A stretch of 64,000 nt of DNA from Aulostomus chinensis (GCA_037954235.1 JBBMOA010000004.1:29996420-30060419); one strand, 5' to 3'; counted from the stretch's first letter, positions 1 through 10,865 are shown. Made by a program: numbers and translations. Notes: a model not told the origin generated them from the sequence alone.

Positions 1-658
1 TAATGATGTGCTTTTAATCCTGGGTTCAAGCCTCATGAAATGAACCCTAGATTTAAATCCTGGATTCAAAGAGAGTAACAACTTTCTACTCACTTGTGGA
101 AAATGGAAATGTAAAAGATTTGAAAGCCTGAGAAGAGAATATCACTGAGAAAGTCTGACTTTTTAGAATCTTCTTAGGTGAGCAATTATTTTTGAACACG
201 ACATCAGAAATGAAACAGACTTTAATGATCCAATGCTGAAAATATTTTTGGCTGCCCGTCAAGAAACAAGAAAAACCTCATATTGTATGTTGTTTTCCGT
301 TTGACCTGATTCTTGGTTGTCAACTAACTGCTCATTGGCTTTCTTGATGGAACAACAAAAGCAAAAGTTGAAGACTTTGAATATCCAGGCCTCTGGCCTG
401 ATTCTCAGCTGTCATTTTAATTTCACATGAACTCAGTGTCCAAGCAAATATCTGGTTGGCTAAAATGATTTTTGTCCTTCTGTTGACTTTTTCCATAAGA
501 AGTCTGGAAAAGTATTATAACACAGTTCATGTTCCCAATACTGGACTACGGTGGTGGTTTCTATGGGAACACTGGTGACGGCCCCAGGCCTGGGTCCTAT
601 GCAGCGTTGTGTGTGCAGGGTCCTGTTGGTGGGTGTGTTTGTGTCTTTGCAGGTCTGA
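1..658. repeat. Inverted copy of 43190-43849
   Basis: The segment matches the reverse complement of 43190-43849 almost base for base, from the left edge of the window to the GT-rich stretch near 650. I see no coding potential or RNA gene in it. The two copies form an inverted pair about 43 kb apart and belong to the duplication mosaic that fills this window. Confidence 0.85.
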
Positions 659-689
659 CGTCCTCAACAGTCAGGTTCCTTCATACCTG

Positions 690-768
690 ACAGAGCTCAC
701 AGGTGAACCCCGCCTCTGGCCCGTAGATGCTGGGATAGGCTCCAGCCCCCCTGCAACCATTAATGTGG
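690..768 (+). repeat. SINE-like repeat, 3' remnant
   Basis: A short stretch carries the conserved 3' part (GCTGGGATAGGCTCCAGCC) of the tRNA-headed SINE-like family seen complete at 42197-42577. The head is missing. Confidence 0.6.
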
Positions 769-929
769 GTGTTTTGTTAATTGCATGCCACATGAAATTA
801 TTTTTGGTCACTTTTCTAGCAACAGTCTCACATTGGTAAGACAAGAACACTTCTGCTTTTGATGATGACAGTTTGTTCAACACTAAACTTCATCCACTAC
901 CATGTTGTCAAACACTGGAACATCCACAG

Positions 930-1002
930 CACCTGAACAGGGACCTGAACCCTGGACCCTCAGATTAAAAGTCTGATGCTCTACCGTCTGAGCTACTCAG
1001 GT
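930..1002 (-). tRNA. tRNA-Lys (anticodon TTT)
   Basis: A 73-nt cloverleaf on the minus strand with anticodon loop CTTTTAA, D-arm AGCTCAGACGGTAGAGC and T-arm GGGTTCAGGTCCC (the B box is GGTTCAGGTCC where other copies read GGTTCAAGTCC). The first base is A, not G, but it pairs with T at position 72, so the acceptor stem is preserved. No T4 terminator occurs within 60 nt downstream. Confidence 0.85.
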
Positions 1003-1245
1003 TCTTTCTACAGCATTTAGACAGGAAAATAAACACCTGTGAAGGTCAAACTGCTGCTTTCTTGACTTGTTCAATCCTCCATGTTAAAGTCCACCATGCT
1101 TTTGATTGGCTCTGATTCTCTGTGGCAAAATCCAACAAGAGGCTCCAAAAATGTCTTGAATGTCATAAGAATACACAGGACAAGATGTTCGTTTCCTTCA
1201 TGTCTGCAGTTCCTCCACTGGAAAGTAAAGTCAATGCTGTTCCTC

Positions 1246-1318
1246 TGCTGAAACCTGGGATCGGACCAGGGACCTTTAGATCTTCAGTCTAACGCTCTCC
1301 CAACTGAGCTGTTTCAGC
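1246..1318 (-). tRNA. tRNA-Phe (anticodon GAA)
   Basis: A 73-nt tRNA on the minus strand with anticodon loop CTGAAGA and D-arm AGCTCAGTTGGGAGAGC. The T-arm reads GGTCCGATCCC where the eukaryotic consensus is GGTTCGATCCC, so position 55 is C instead of T. All three copies of this gene in the window share this change. No T4 run lies within about 90 nt downstream. Confidence 0.85.
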
Positions 1319-1599
1319 TCTGAGGGAGGGCCCTGCTTCTCTCATTTTATAATCTCTTCCACTCTCACTAGAACTTAGAGAGGATTTGAGCCTCTGAAGT
1401 CATGACACATTGAACAGTTCTACTGGACCATTTTTGATGAATGTCTGAATCACACAAGCCTTTTTTGTTTGTCTTCTTCCCAGTTGCCTCAACATTGTGT
1501 GAGCCAATAATTCCACATCTGTACCAGACAAACCTCTGGTTGGTGGGTTTTCTGGATCTTTCTGTTCTAACAGTGTCTTTTGTCTTAATTATGCCACTT

Positions 1600-2150
1600 T
1601 CACATGATACAAACACAAAATGAAAAGCAGAACAAGCCAGAACCCAAAATATGGATTTGCAAGGTCAAACAAACAACAACCAGTCAAGCAAATCAAACCA
1701 ACAGAAACCAACTACTGGTTCAAAACCAGTAAAAAACAAAAACAGAGGAAAAGTCTCTGTGTGCAAGAACATGCATGTGTGTGTGTATGTGTGTGTGTGT
1801 GTGTGTGTTTAGATGCGTGTGTGTGTGTGTGTTTAGATGCGTGTGTGTCAAAAACTGACAACATGAGCCAACAGTGGTGGTGTCTGTCAAAGAGGTGGAG
1901 CTCTGTCCTTCACCTGCAAGATTTCAGCAGGCAGCTCAGGTCTAGTTTTCTTCACTGTGCCACCATGATAAGTTTCCTCCTGAGAAGTTCTTGTCCAAGG
2001 TCATAGCTGGTAAAAGAATTGTCACAGTGATACTGGGACCCTGCAGTCCAGTCGTCATATCCAGGACCACACTGGACATGGCCGTCTTTGTTTGTTTTGT
2101 TGTTGTGCAACGTGAGAGAACGTGACAGACCATTTTATACCAAAGACAGG

Positions 2151-2200
<50 letters not shown>

Positions 2201-2260
2201 CCATGTTAAATTCTTTTAAATAAATGTTTTTCAACCTGCTATTATTTGTATGCTGTATGA
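1600..2260. repeat. Block B copy 1 with GT microsatellites
   Basis: The block is also present at 27150-27640, 45850-46500 and in part at 40660-40830. It contains GT-rich tracts at 1772-1850 and 2155-2199. Reading frames of 60-130 codons in it are identical between copies because the DNA is near-identical, and none resembles a family I recognise. Confidence 0.8.
2155..2199. repeat. (GT)n microsatellite
   Basis: An uninterrupted TG/GT dinucleotide tract of about 45 bp. The paralogous tract at 46387-46414 is shorter, so the length has changed since duplication. Confidence 0.95.
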
Positions 2261-2285
2261 TTTCTGAAAACCAAGACTAACTAAG

Positions 2286-2313
2286 TGCGCTGACCGATTG
2301 AGCCACAGAGACT
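2286..2313 (-). pseudogene. tRNA-Asn 5' fragment
   Basis: Only the 5' end of a tRNA-Asn (acceptor strand GTCTCTG and the D-arm) remains. The intact paralogue is at 46831-46904. The junction joins sequence equivalent to about 46500 directly to the middle of the tRNA, so a deletion of roughly 380 bp relative to the other copy removed the 3' half. Confidence 0.75.
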
Positions 2314-2875
2314 CTGAGTCTCCTGCTTTTCATGAAGAGTTTTCAGGCTAATTTCAGAGTGTGAGGTCCACACTGCACATTTGAGGGAACATGAGGGACA
2401 GCTGAGAGTCTGACTGTCATGGCGAAAGCCTTCAGCACTAGAACTGAAACAGCCCCCACCATCTTAACCCCCCCAGACCAAACATCATCCAACCAACCAG
2501 AGGTCCATCAGTTATCATGGGAGCCACGTGTGGAGTCTGGATTCTTTTCTAGAATGAGACGGCAATGACAGTCCTGCCAAGTGACATCACTGACATGAAT
2601 GGATGGATGACTTCAGTGCATCCAATTACCAAGTGCACTGCAGCAGTCCTTGTTGCTGTCTGCTGTTGTGTCACAGCAAAGTCTCTGGTGCTGGGATGAG
2701 GTCATGGAGACGATCTGGGAGCAGTCCTGATGTTAAATGGACAAAATGTGTCAACATGAAATAAAATTGGAAACCTATTTGAAGCCTTATTTTGTGTTTG
2801 ATGGACATTTTTTTAAATCTCTAATGACTTGTTTTAACTGAACCTACTGGATCCTGTGGTGCCTGATGAGGAGAC
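2314..2875. repeat. Mosaic of duplicated segments
   Basis: The stretch 2455-2610 matches 25055-25190 and 47045-47200. The stretch 2640-2875 matches parts of 33650-33690 and 48655-48950. No gene is apparent. Confidence 0.7.
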
Positions 2876-3122
2876 AACTTGCAACTCTCTTCTGGCAGGC
2901 CTCCCTGCATGCTCATTCAAGCCTCTGCAGATGATCCAGAATGCAGCAGCACGCCTGGTGCTTCCAGCCCAGCGCTGCTCCAAATCTCTAGCCAGACTCT
3001 TCTCTTCTGTTGTTCCCAAATGGTGGAACAAACTACCGAACTCTGTGTGTTCTGCTGAGTCCCTTTCTACTTTTAAGAGACAATTGAAGACTCAATTGTT
3101 CAGAGAGCACCGAGGCACTTGA
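2856..3122 (+). pseudogene. L2-like reverse transcriptase C-terminal remnant
   Basis: The frame gives the last part of an L2-type ORF2 protein. About 100 residues usually found between the QNAAARLV motif and the SLARLFSS motif are missing, so the element was internally deleted before or during insertion. The first residues of the frame come from host DNA left of the junction. It cannot make an active enzyme. Confidence 0.75.
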
Positions 3123-3435
3123 CCTGACTCTTCTCCTCTTTGTGCTGTGGGGTAGAATAAGTCAGAGGGTCCAAGACCCAGCACTTAGTGATTATGTAGC
3201 ACTAACTGTGTTGTGTGATGTTGTATGTCTGTCAAAAAAAAGAAAAAAAAAAAAGGGAGGGGGGGCGACACTTCTTCTGCCACTAGATGGCGGTACCTGT
3301 GACCAAATCACAACTGAAGCACTTTTGCGCTTCCTATGGACTTTTCCTTAATTAAGTCTAAATTCTTGCTTGTGTTGTACGTCACTTTGGACAAAAGCGT
3401 CTGCTAAATGAAATTGTAGAATTGTAGAATTGTAG
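2882..3435 (+). mobile_element. L2-like LINE 3' fragment
   Basis: A 5'-truncated, internally shortened end of an L2/CR1-type non-LTR retrotransposon. It encodes the C-terminal reverse transcriptase remnant in pieces such as CNSLLAGLPACS, QNAAARLV, PKWWNKLP and FKRQLKTQLFREH. It then has the fish L2 tail (CACTTTGGACAAAAGCGTCT) and an 8-bp GTAGAATT repeat. The insertion is flanked by AACTTG at 2876-2881 and 3436-3441. The empty site is visible in the paralogue near 48945, where GACAACTTGGGTAC is continuous. Confidence 0.85.
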
Positions 3436-3441
3436 AACTTG

Positions 3442-3599
3442 GGTACAAAGTTGAAGAGGAGGGTTTTTGGAGGGGAGGGGATTTTTTTTCCAGTGTTGTA
3501 AATCAAAGTAACTCCAACTACATGATAGAATTTCTCAAAATGTCCTGACAAAGATGGATTCCAAACCAAATCAGCTGTCACAAGGGAAAGTCTGCAAGT

Positions 3600-3636
<37 letters not shown>

Positions 3637-4114
3637 AACTGACATTCCCAGGGACTAAACCAAACCAATTCCTACGTAACCCTAAGCTCCACCTCAGTTC
3701 CAGATGAAACTGGTTGAACATGGAACCGTCCCACTTGGAACATTTCCATCACCTTCACCACCACTGGAGTATCAACAAAGATTTTGGTCAACACCAGAAT
3801 GGTTGAGACAAGACAACATGCTACCAATCCTCTCTCTCTCCCTCATCATCAGCTGCTACAGCCCTTGAAAGAAAACCTTTGACACATGGACCTACAGTAG
3901 GAGCAGATGTTGTCTCCTCTGGAACAGCAGTTTAACGTTGTTGGCAGGACTCGAACCTGTGCGGGGAGACCCCAATGGATTTCTAGTCCATCGCCTTAAC
4001 CACTCGGCCACAACAACTACACTCCCACACACATGAGTAGAGGATTGATATTCAACAATTAATCTTCATCAAAGCACAGTAGATTTTTTTTTATCTTCTC
4101 ACAAACACAAACTA

Positions 4115-4158
<44 letters not shown>

Positions 4159-4228
4159 GTTTACCAGCAAGCTGAAAACTGTTGTGGTTTTTGACAATTC
4201 TATTGTTTCTGAATGAAAATCATGTGAA
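3442..4228. repeat. Block C copy 1 (carries tRNA-Ser)
   Basis: The block is duplicated at 48960-49680 and in part at 9840-10180. It includes a CA tract at 3602-3634, tRNA-Ser(AGA) and a GT tract at 4119-4157. The final 90 bp also match the reverse complement of 61530-61640. Confidence 0.85.
3936..4017 (-). tRNA. tRNA-Ser (anticodon AGA)
   Basis: An 82-nt class II tRNA on the minus strand with acceptor GTTGTTG/CAACAAC, anticodon loop CTAGAAA, a long variable arm and a consensus B box (GGTTCGAGTCC). The paralogue at 49450-49531 is nearly identical. No T4 terminator is visible within 40 nt. Confidence 0.9.
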
Positions 4229-4451
4229 GGGACTTCCGGTGACGCCATGATGTAGAAGACACGAGGGAGAATTGCTCCGAGAGAAAACTTATGTAAAAAT
4301 AGCTCTTTAACGTGATATTAGCAGCAGAAAGGGGTCGAGGACGCGGATAATCAGAGACTAAAGACAAGAGAAATAAAATGGACAAAAAAGGGAAGTCAGC
4401 TAAGAAAGAAAATGCGAATGATACAGGCGCCGGCGGAGCGCCGCACCGGGG

Positions 4452-5069
4452 ATGGCGATGTCCGGAGACGAGGTATCGATGATATTAGCGGAGCTCCGTA
4501 AACTACGCCAAGAACATGCAGACGCGGTGACGGAAAACAAAGGAGCCTTAGCAAGACTAGAAGCTAAAATAGCTGAAATGGGGGAGAAAATGGCTCAGTT
4601 GGAGCAGCGGTCAGATGAGATGGAAGAGAGGATTAACGACACGGAAGGCCAGACGGCGAGGCTGGAAAGAATGGTCACTTTTCTACTTCAACACGAGGCA
4701 AGGCTGTCCGCGAAATGCGAGGACTTGGAATCAAGATCAAGAAGAAACAACATAAAAATACACGGAATCCAAGAGGGTGCTGAGAAAGTTCTATTTTGGA
4801 GCAAAATCACTGCTTTTGTGGAGCAAATGGCAACTTTACACAACATCCGAGAAGTTGCAAGTGCACATAGTGCGAACCACCAGAGGGCCTTCGTCACAAC
4901 TCTCTGGTCAGGGGACAGTTGGGAGTCTTGTTTTTCTTGTTTTTCTTGTTATTGTGTATTAGTTCTTGAGGAGATGCAAACTTGTCTTTTTCGCTGTGCT
5001 ACTTTTTGCACAGTTATATTAGTTAATAAGAGATGTAAAGTTACTGGGTTTCCACTGAAACAAATATGA
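4452..5069 (+). pseudogene. L1 ORF1 (RNA-binding coiled-coil protein), shortened
   Basis: Residues 1-110 form a heptad-rich coiled coil (repeated E, L, R and A; e.g. ARLEAKIAEMGEKMAQLEQR). They lead into the ESRSRRNNIKIHGI motif that starts the RRM-like domain of L1 ORF1p. ORF1p normally trimerises and coats L1 RNA. After this motif the frame diverges into a low-complexity FSCFSCYC-type sequence with no RRM or C-terminal domain. Most of the nucleic-acid-binding half therefore appears deleted and the frame reads through inter-ORF sequence. It ends in a 4-nt overlap (ATGA) with the ORF2 start at 5066. Start choice: first ATG after the GC-rich leader; an alternative is 4458. Confidence 0.75.
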
Positions 5070-8000
5070 GTAGGCTAAACCTTGTGTCATATAATGTCCA
5101 TGGGTTGAATCACCCCATAAAGAGAAAGAAAATACTGAGTCAATTGAAAAAAATGCAATGTTCAATAGCTTTGATACAAGAAACACATCTGGATGACAAC
5201 GAATGTAACAAAGTGAAAAGGGAATGGGTAAACCAAGTATTTCATGCTTCTTTTGGAAAAAGAAGGGGAGTCGCCATATTAATAAATAAATCCCTGCAAT
5301 TTCATACAGAGAAAGTGATAAAAGATCATCTGGGAAGATATATAATGATGGTTGGTTCCATAAGCGATATGACAATATCCATACTAAATGTTTATGCCCC
5401 AAATGAGGAAAATGCGGCATTCTTTAAAAATATAGCCAACGTAATTGCCAACAATGGGAAAGGGATGATAGTGATTGGGGGTGATTTTAACACAGTGCAG
5501 AATGGTAAGCTGGATAGATTGCCTCCAGAACAGGGACCAAGTGTAAAAAAATCGAAGGTACTAAATAATGTCATAAGAGAGCGAGGTCTTACTGATCCAT
5601 GGAGAAGAAATAACCCTAGAGGGAAGGATTTGACTTTTTACTCAAACCCACACAGGAGTTATTCAAGGATAGATTTTTTCTGCGTTTCACAACAACATAT
5701 GCATAAAGTGCTGGACTGTGGCACAGACACCATCACTATAAGTGATCATGCTCCTATTACGCTAACGGTAGATATGGGTAATGAATCTTTTTTCAAATAC
5801 TGGAGACTTCATGTATCTCTGTTATCAGATGAGAGTGTGGTACAGGAACTAAAACAAAATTTAAAGGAATACTTTCAAACTAATGACAAAGGGGAAGTTT
5901 CACCTTCAATTTTATGGGACGGGGGGAAGGCAGTTATTAGAGGGAAAATAATAGAGATATCTTCCAGAATGAGAAAGGCCCGATTAAAGCAACAAAATAT
6001 GTTAGAGAATAAAATTAGAGAGTTGGAATTGGAACACAAAAGAACATCAAGTAACTCAACACTTATCGAACTGAAAAAAATCAAACAACGGCTCGATGAA
6101 CTATTAACTTACAAAGCAGAGGGGGCTTTAAGGTTTACGAATCAGAGATATTATGAGATGGGGAATAGAGCCAGCAGATTATTAGCATTTCAACTTAGAA
6201 AAGCCCAGGCAAATAGGACGATAAATAAAATAAGACATCCTAACTCTAAAAAATATATGATAAAGCAAACGGAGATAGCAGAAGCCTTTGCAGAATATTA
6301 TAAAAATCTATATGATGACCCTGACTCGCAATCACTAGAAAATAAAACACTGGCATTCCTCAAAAGATTGCACTTACCGTCATTATTAACAGAGGAGGCA
6401 TCTGAAATGGTTAGGCCAATCTCAGTACAGGAAATAGCTAATACAATTAAGGTACTTAAAAATAATAAATCCCCTGGCACGGATGGGCTCTCGGGAGAAT
6501 TTTATACGTGTTTTGCGAAGGAGATTACACCAGCCCTTTTCAAAGGATTTAATTATGCCCTGACATCAGGTGACCCAGCAACATCTTGGTCAGAAGCCAT
6601 TATCTCAGTCATACATAAAGAAGGAAAGGACCCAACCACATGTGAAGGATACAGGCCTGTCAGCTTGTTATGTAGTGATCTGAAGATATTGACTCATATT
6701 TTAGCACATAGGATACAGATATATATAACAAAATTAATCAAACCAGATCAGACAGGGTTCATCCCTGGTAGACAAGGAGCTAACAATATTAGGAGAACAT
6801 TAAATCTTATATCATGTACTAAAAACAACAGACAACCCGCTTTGATGCTCAGTTTAGATGCACAAAAGGCATTTGACCAGGTAAAATGGAGCTTCCTATA
6901 TCGGACATTAGAAGTTTTTGGGTTTCATTCAACATTTATAGATTGGGTAAAATTGGTTTATAAAAACCCCAAATCACGGATTAGAGTTAACGGATGCTGT
7001 TCAGATTTCTTTCCCCTCAAAAGAGGGGTCAGACAAGGGGATTGTCTGAGTCCATTGCTGTTGGCATTAAGTATTGAACCATTAGCCGAATCAATAAGAC
7101 AAAATAAGGATATTAAGGGAATAAGAGATGAAGGGGGAGTGGAGCATAAAATATCTTTATTTGCTGACGATATATGAACATATCTAAGTGAACCCTCCTT
7201 AACTATACCAGCTTTATTGAACAATCTGAATGAATATGGAGAATTATCAGGTTATTTAACTAATGAATCTAAGTCAGTAGCAATGATGCTTTCAGGCAAA
7301 TATCCAACTGAATTAGAGGGAAAGTTCAATTTCAAATGGACCACCACAGGGTTTAGATATCTTGGCATCATTATTACTCCCATTATATCACAGCTATTAA
7401 AAGAAAATTATGGAAAACTGATTACAGAAATAAAGAAGGATTTGGCCAGATGGGAGATATTGCCCCTGTCAATGGTGGGAAGAATCGAAACAGTGAGAAT
7501 GAACATTGTACCCAGATTGTTGTTTCTGTTCGAGTCACTGCCAATTATGGTCTCTAGTTCAACTTTTAAGATGTTAGACAAAATCATATCTAAATTTGTT
7601 TGGCAAAATAAAAAAGCTAGAATCAAATACAAAATCCTTCTTTGCCCAAAAGAGAAGGGAGGGTTAAATTTACCTGGTCTAAAAAATTATTATTGGGCAG
7701 CACAACTTAGAGCGATTATTACGTGGATCACGAAGGAGACAGACACAATGTGGGTGGGAATGGAACAAAATTCCTGTCAGAAAACACCTTTGGAGGTACT
7801 CCCGTTTTTGAAAGAGAAGATGCAGAAAAAAGAGGGGATGCGAAATGACTGGATTAGGGTAACAATAAAAGTATGGTCAATAGTGCGAAAAAAACTGAAA
7901 ATATCTAAGTCAATAAGTAGAATCACCAAAATAGCAGGAAATCCAGACTTTTTACCATCTGTTATGGATGCAGGGTACAACAAATGGAGAAGTAAGGGGT

Positions 8001-8839
8001 TAATTTATATTGCACAAGTTTTCAATGGACAGTATATGAAGTCGTTTGAGCAACTTAAAAAAGAGTTTAACTTACCGAACCATGACTTCAACAAATTTCT
8101 ACAATTAAGACACTACCTTCAGAAGCACAGAGAGTGGGAAAATATTTGTAGAACACCATCTAAGCTGGAGGAATTGCTGTTGTCGTATTTGGAGGGGGAG
8201 ACTAAAAAGGGGTTAATATCAAAAATCGATAGAGTACTACAACATGAATGTAAGGACAACAATTTGGATGTTAAGGAAAAATGGGAATTAGAAACAAATA
8301 CTATTATACCAGATGAAAATTGGGAGGAAACATTCAGAGCAGGACACAAATTAACAAGCAGCCCAATGTGGAGGGAGTTTGACTGGAAGGTGAAGATGAG
8401 ATATTTCAACACTCCATCTAAGACTTCAAAATATAGCAACACATCTGAACTGTGTTGGAGAGGATGTCAGTTAATAGGAGATTTTACGCACATATTCTGG
8501 GATTGCCCACAGCTGTTGAACTTCTGGGAGAATGGTCGGAAGGAGATTGGGCAAATTTTGGACGTTAATTTTGCTTTGGACGCAGCAATGTTTATCCTCG
8601 GCATACCACCTGAGAATCTGACAGACAGAAACCTGATTGCTTTGTGGAGGATTTTGATTCTGATCGCTAAAAAGACAATAACAGCCTGCTTGCTAAAGCC
8701 AGAACCTCCAAACATATCACAATGGAGGAATAGAGTAAAAAATGTATACATCATGGAAAAAATCACAGCAAGGTTACAGCTGAAAACAGGACAGTTTGCT
8801 GAAAGATGGGCACCAGTGAAAACAGTATTGGAATTATAA
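5066..8839 (+). pseudogene. L1 ORF2 (endonuclease-reverse transcriptase) with one stop
   Basis: The frame has 1257 codons and is continuous except for TGA at 7175-7177. The N-terminal apurinic-like endonuclease shows SYNVHGL, LIQETHL, VIGGDFNTV and SDHAPI. The reverse transcriptase shows SPGTDGLSGEFY, YRPVSLL, QTGFIPGRQ, LDAQKAFDQV, GVRQGDCLSPLL and FADD (7160-7171). Near the C terminus, at about 8452-8495, there is a CCHC-like cluster (CWRGC...THIFWDC). The stop falls two codons after FADD, where the L1 fragment at 43915-44500 has Leu (TTA) in the matching DD-V-LTY context, so one substitution probably killed the copy. The protein would nick target DNA and copy its RNA. The AT-rich coding sequence and near-intact frame suggest a young insertion. 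Confidence 0.92.
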
Positions 8840-9044
8840 ACATCAACATTTTTTTTTTAATTTTATTTATTTATTTTTTCATGTGTATCTTGGAAAAAGT
8901 ATCTGAACACTTGTCTGGGATATTTGTCTGCGCATCTCTGTCATGTTCTATCTGTGCTGTATGTATGTTAAATAAAAAATAAGTAAAAAAAAAAAAAGCC
9001 TCACAGTAATTCAATAATCTAGGAGTAGAAACCAGAGTCACTTG

Positions 9045-9126
9045 GGACAAGAATGGGATTCAAACCCACGCTTGCAGAGCACAATGGATTAGCAGTCCAT
9101 CGCCTTAACCACTCGGCCACCTCGTC
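9045..9126 (-). tRNA. tRNA-Ser (anticodon GCT)
   Basis: An 82-nt class II tRNA on the minus strand with acceptor GACGAGG paired to TCTTGTC (two G-T pairs), anticodon loop CTGCTAA and a long variable arm. The T-arm reads GGTTTGAATCC where the consensus is GGTTCGAATCC. The discriminator is C where G is usual for Ser. No other copy exists in the window. The first T-run downstream is the complement of the L1 poly(A), about 47 nt away. Confidence 0.8.
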
Positions 9127-10078
9127 TGCTGACAGCAACCCAGACTTTTTCATCCAAGGAAACAAGCATCCTATCACTGTCCTATGCAGAGTTTCTATAA
9201 AAAAAAAAGTGAGACAACCCCAAGATTTTCTTTTTCCTCTTGTTGGATTTTGCCACAGAGAATCAGAGACAATCAAAAGCTTGTTGGACTTTAACGTTGG
9301 AGGACTGAACAAGTCATGACATCATCAGTTTTACCTTCACAGGTGCTTCATTTACTTTACTTTCAATTTTACAGAGGTAGAACCTGAAATCAAAGCTGTC
9401 CATCGAAAGAAGTGAAAGCTTCCCAGGCTGTGATGTTCTTGTCTACAAACTCTGTCTTGTATGGAGCTTCAATCTTTAATAAAAAGAATAAAAAGAAGAT
9501 AACATTTGTTGTGATTTGGCGCTTTAAAAATAAAACTTACGACTTACATGGAAACTGTCGGGGGGGTTGGAGCCTCCATCAGGTATGTGTTTGATGTCTG
9601 AATTCTGTCTCTGATGTCTGAATTCTGTCTTTGATCTCTGGGTTCTGAGCATTGATCTCCTGCTTCAGTCTTTGATCTCTGACTGATCCTAAACTAATCA
9701 AAGGATCACATCAGCATATTGGTCCAGTCTACAGATGGTGATTTTACCTATTTGAAGCCTTATTTTGTGTTTGATGGACATTTTTAAAATCATTAATGAC
9801 TTTTTGACTGAACATCCTGGACACTGTGGTGCCTGATGAGGAGACAACTTGGGTACAAAGTTGAAGAGCAGGGTTTTTGGAGAAGGGATATTTTTGCAGT
9901 GTTCCAAGTCAATAATAACTGTGGCAAAATGTCATCATTTTTCAAAACGTCCTCACGAAGATGGTTTGAAATTCTGTCTCTCCCTCATCCTCAGCTTCTA
10001 CAGCCCTTTAAAGAAAACCTTTGACTCGTGGATCTAAAAAGATCAGATGTTGTCTCCTCCAGAACATCAACACTTTAA
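9127..10078. other. Intergenic repeats, no gene
   Basis: The region contains a copy of the tRNA-unit flank (9230-9330, similar to 12300-12370 on the other strand) and a short N-repeat tail near 9509-9545. Tandem TTTGATCTCTGAATTCTGTC-like units lie at 9594-9690, and a copy of block C lies at 9735-10078. No credible reading frame was seen. Confidence 0.6.
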
Positions 10079-10160
10079 CGTTGTTGGCAGGACTCCAACC
10101 TGAGCAGGGAGACCCCAATGGATTTCTAGTCCATCGCCTTCACCACTCGGCCACAACAAC
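10079..10160 (-). pseudogene. tRNA-Ser (AGA), damaged copy
   Basis: This is the third copy of the block C serine tRNA. Its B box reads GGTTGGAGTCC, with the invariant C56 changed to G, and the D-loop carries GTGGTGAAGG in place of GTGGTTAAGG. The anticodon AGA is retained. C56 normally pairs with G19 and is read by TFIIIC, so I infer a decaying gene. Confidence 0.75.
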
Positions 10161-10399
10161 CACATTCACATACACATTTGTAAAAGATTCACATTGACAC
10201 AATTCTTTAAAATTGTGTCACAAGCCCATTTGTGTGAGGTGCTATTTTCTCTTTTTCAGCATTCCTTTGTTTCCAGGTCTCTAATAAGTGCAGAATTACA
10301 AAGACAAGCAAGCTTGATCCATCCTGGGCAGGTGATAGGAGCCATTGACCACTGGCCAGAGACCCTGGCACAGACATTGGGGATGGTGATAGAGAGCAT

Positions 10400-10485
10400 T
10401 TCTAAAATTATATTCTACATTTATAGAATTCTACAATCCTACAATTTCATTGAGCAGACGCTTTTGTCCAAAGCCACTTGCATAT
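10400..10485 (-). repeat. L2/SINE-type 3' tail fragment
   Basis: Read on the minus strand, this is the TTTGGACAAAAGCGTCTGCT tail shared by L2-like LINEs and some fish SINEs, followed by GTAGAATT-like repeats. It is the same tail as 3385-3435. No coding part is present. Confidence 0.7.
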
Positions 10486-10821
10486 TTTTTTGGTGAGTTT
10501 GGCTCCTGAGCTCAAGACAGTTGTGACTCATAAAGGACAGCTTCAAATGCAGCTGTGAAGCCTCATTGTCAGCTGGGAGGAACGACAGGTGTCTCCCTCT
10601 AGTGGCTCCTCACAGCAACAAGAGCCTCCTTTCATTCACATGCATACATCACATGGACCCACCTGATCCATGTCAGCCTTGTTGGAGCACAAAGAGGTGG
10701 ATCAGAGGAATCAGTGGATCAAGACTCAGGTGTCAGATGCAGAATCTCTTTATTCACAATGGAGTCAGAGAAATCTTCCAACGTGAGAGAACGTGACAGA
10801 CCATTTTATACCAAAGACAGG

Positions 10822-10823
<2 letters not shown>

Positions 10824-10861
<38 letters not shown>
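10824..10861. repeat. (GT)n microsatellite
   Basis: A GT tract following the same GACCATTTTATACCAAAGAC flank as at 2155 and 46387, so it is a third copy of that segment of block B. Confidence 0.9.

Positions 10862-10865
<4 letters not shown>

Larger units (their letters stand above)
771..1600. repeat. tRNA(Lys)-tRNA(Phe) duplication unit, copy 1
   Basis: The block holds tRNA-Lys(TTT) and tRNA-Phe(GAA), both on the minus strand. It is repeated directly at 31005-31565 and in inverted orientation at about 11850-12660. The match continues through both flanks of the genes, so the copies arose by segmental duplication and not by retroposition of the tRNAs. Confidence 0.85.
4229..8997 (+). mobile_element. 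L1-like LINE, nearly full length
   Basis: A non-LTR retrotransposon of the L1 clade with a 5' UTR, an ORF1 remnant, an ORF2 interrupted by one stop, a short 3' UTR with AATAAA at 8971 and a poly(A) tail at 8985-8997. The left flank matches block C and the reverse complement of 61530-61640, which marks the left junction at about 4229. The right flank (GCCTCACAGTAATTC) does not continue that block and no target-site duplication is evident, so the insertion was accompanied or followed by a rearrangement. Confidence 0.9.

Noticed and set aside
1620..2006. 128-codon frame with Cys-Val repeats
   Set aside because: The Cys/Val run is a translated GT microsatellite, and the frame is not maintained in other copies of block B.
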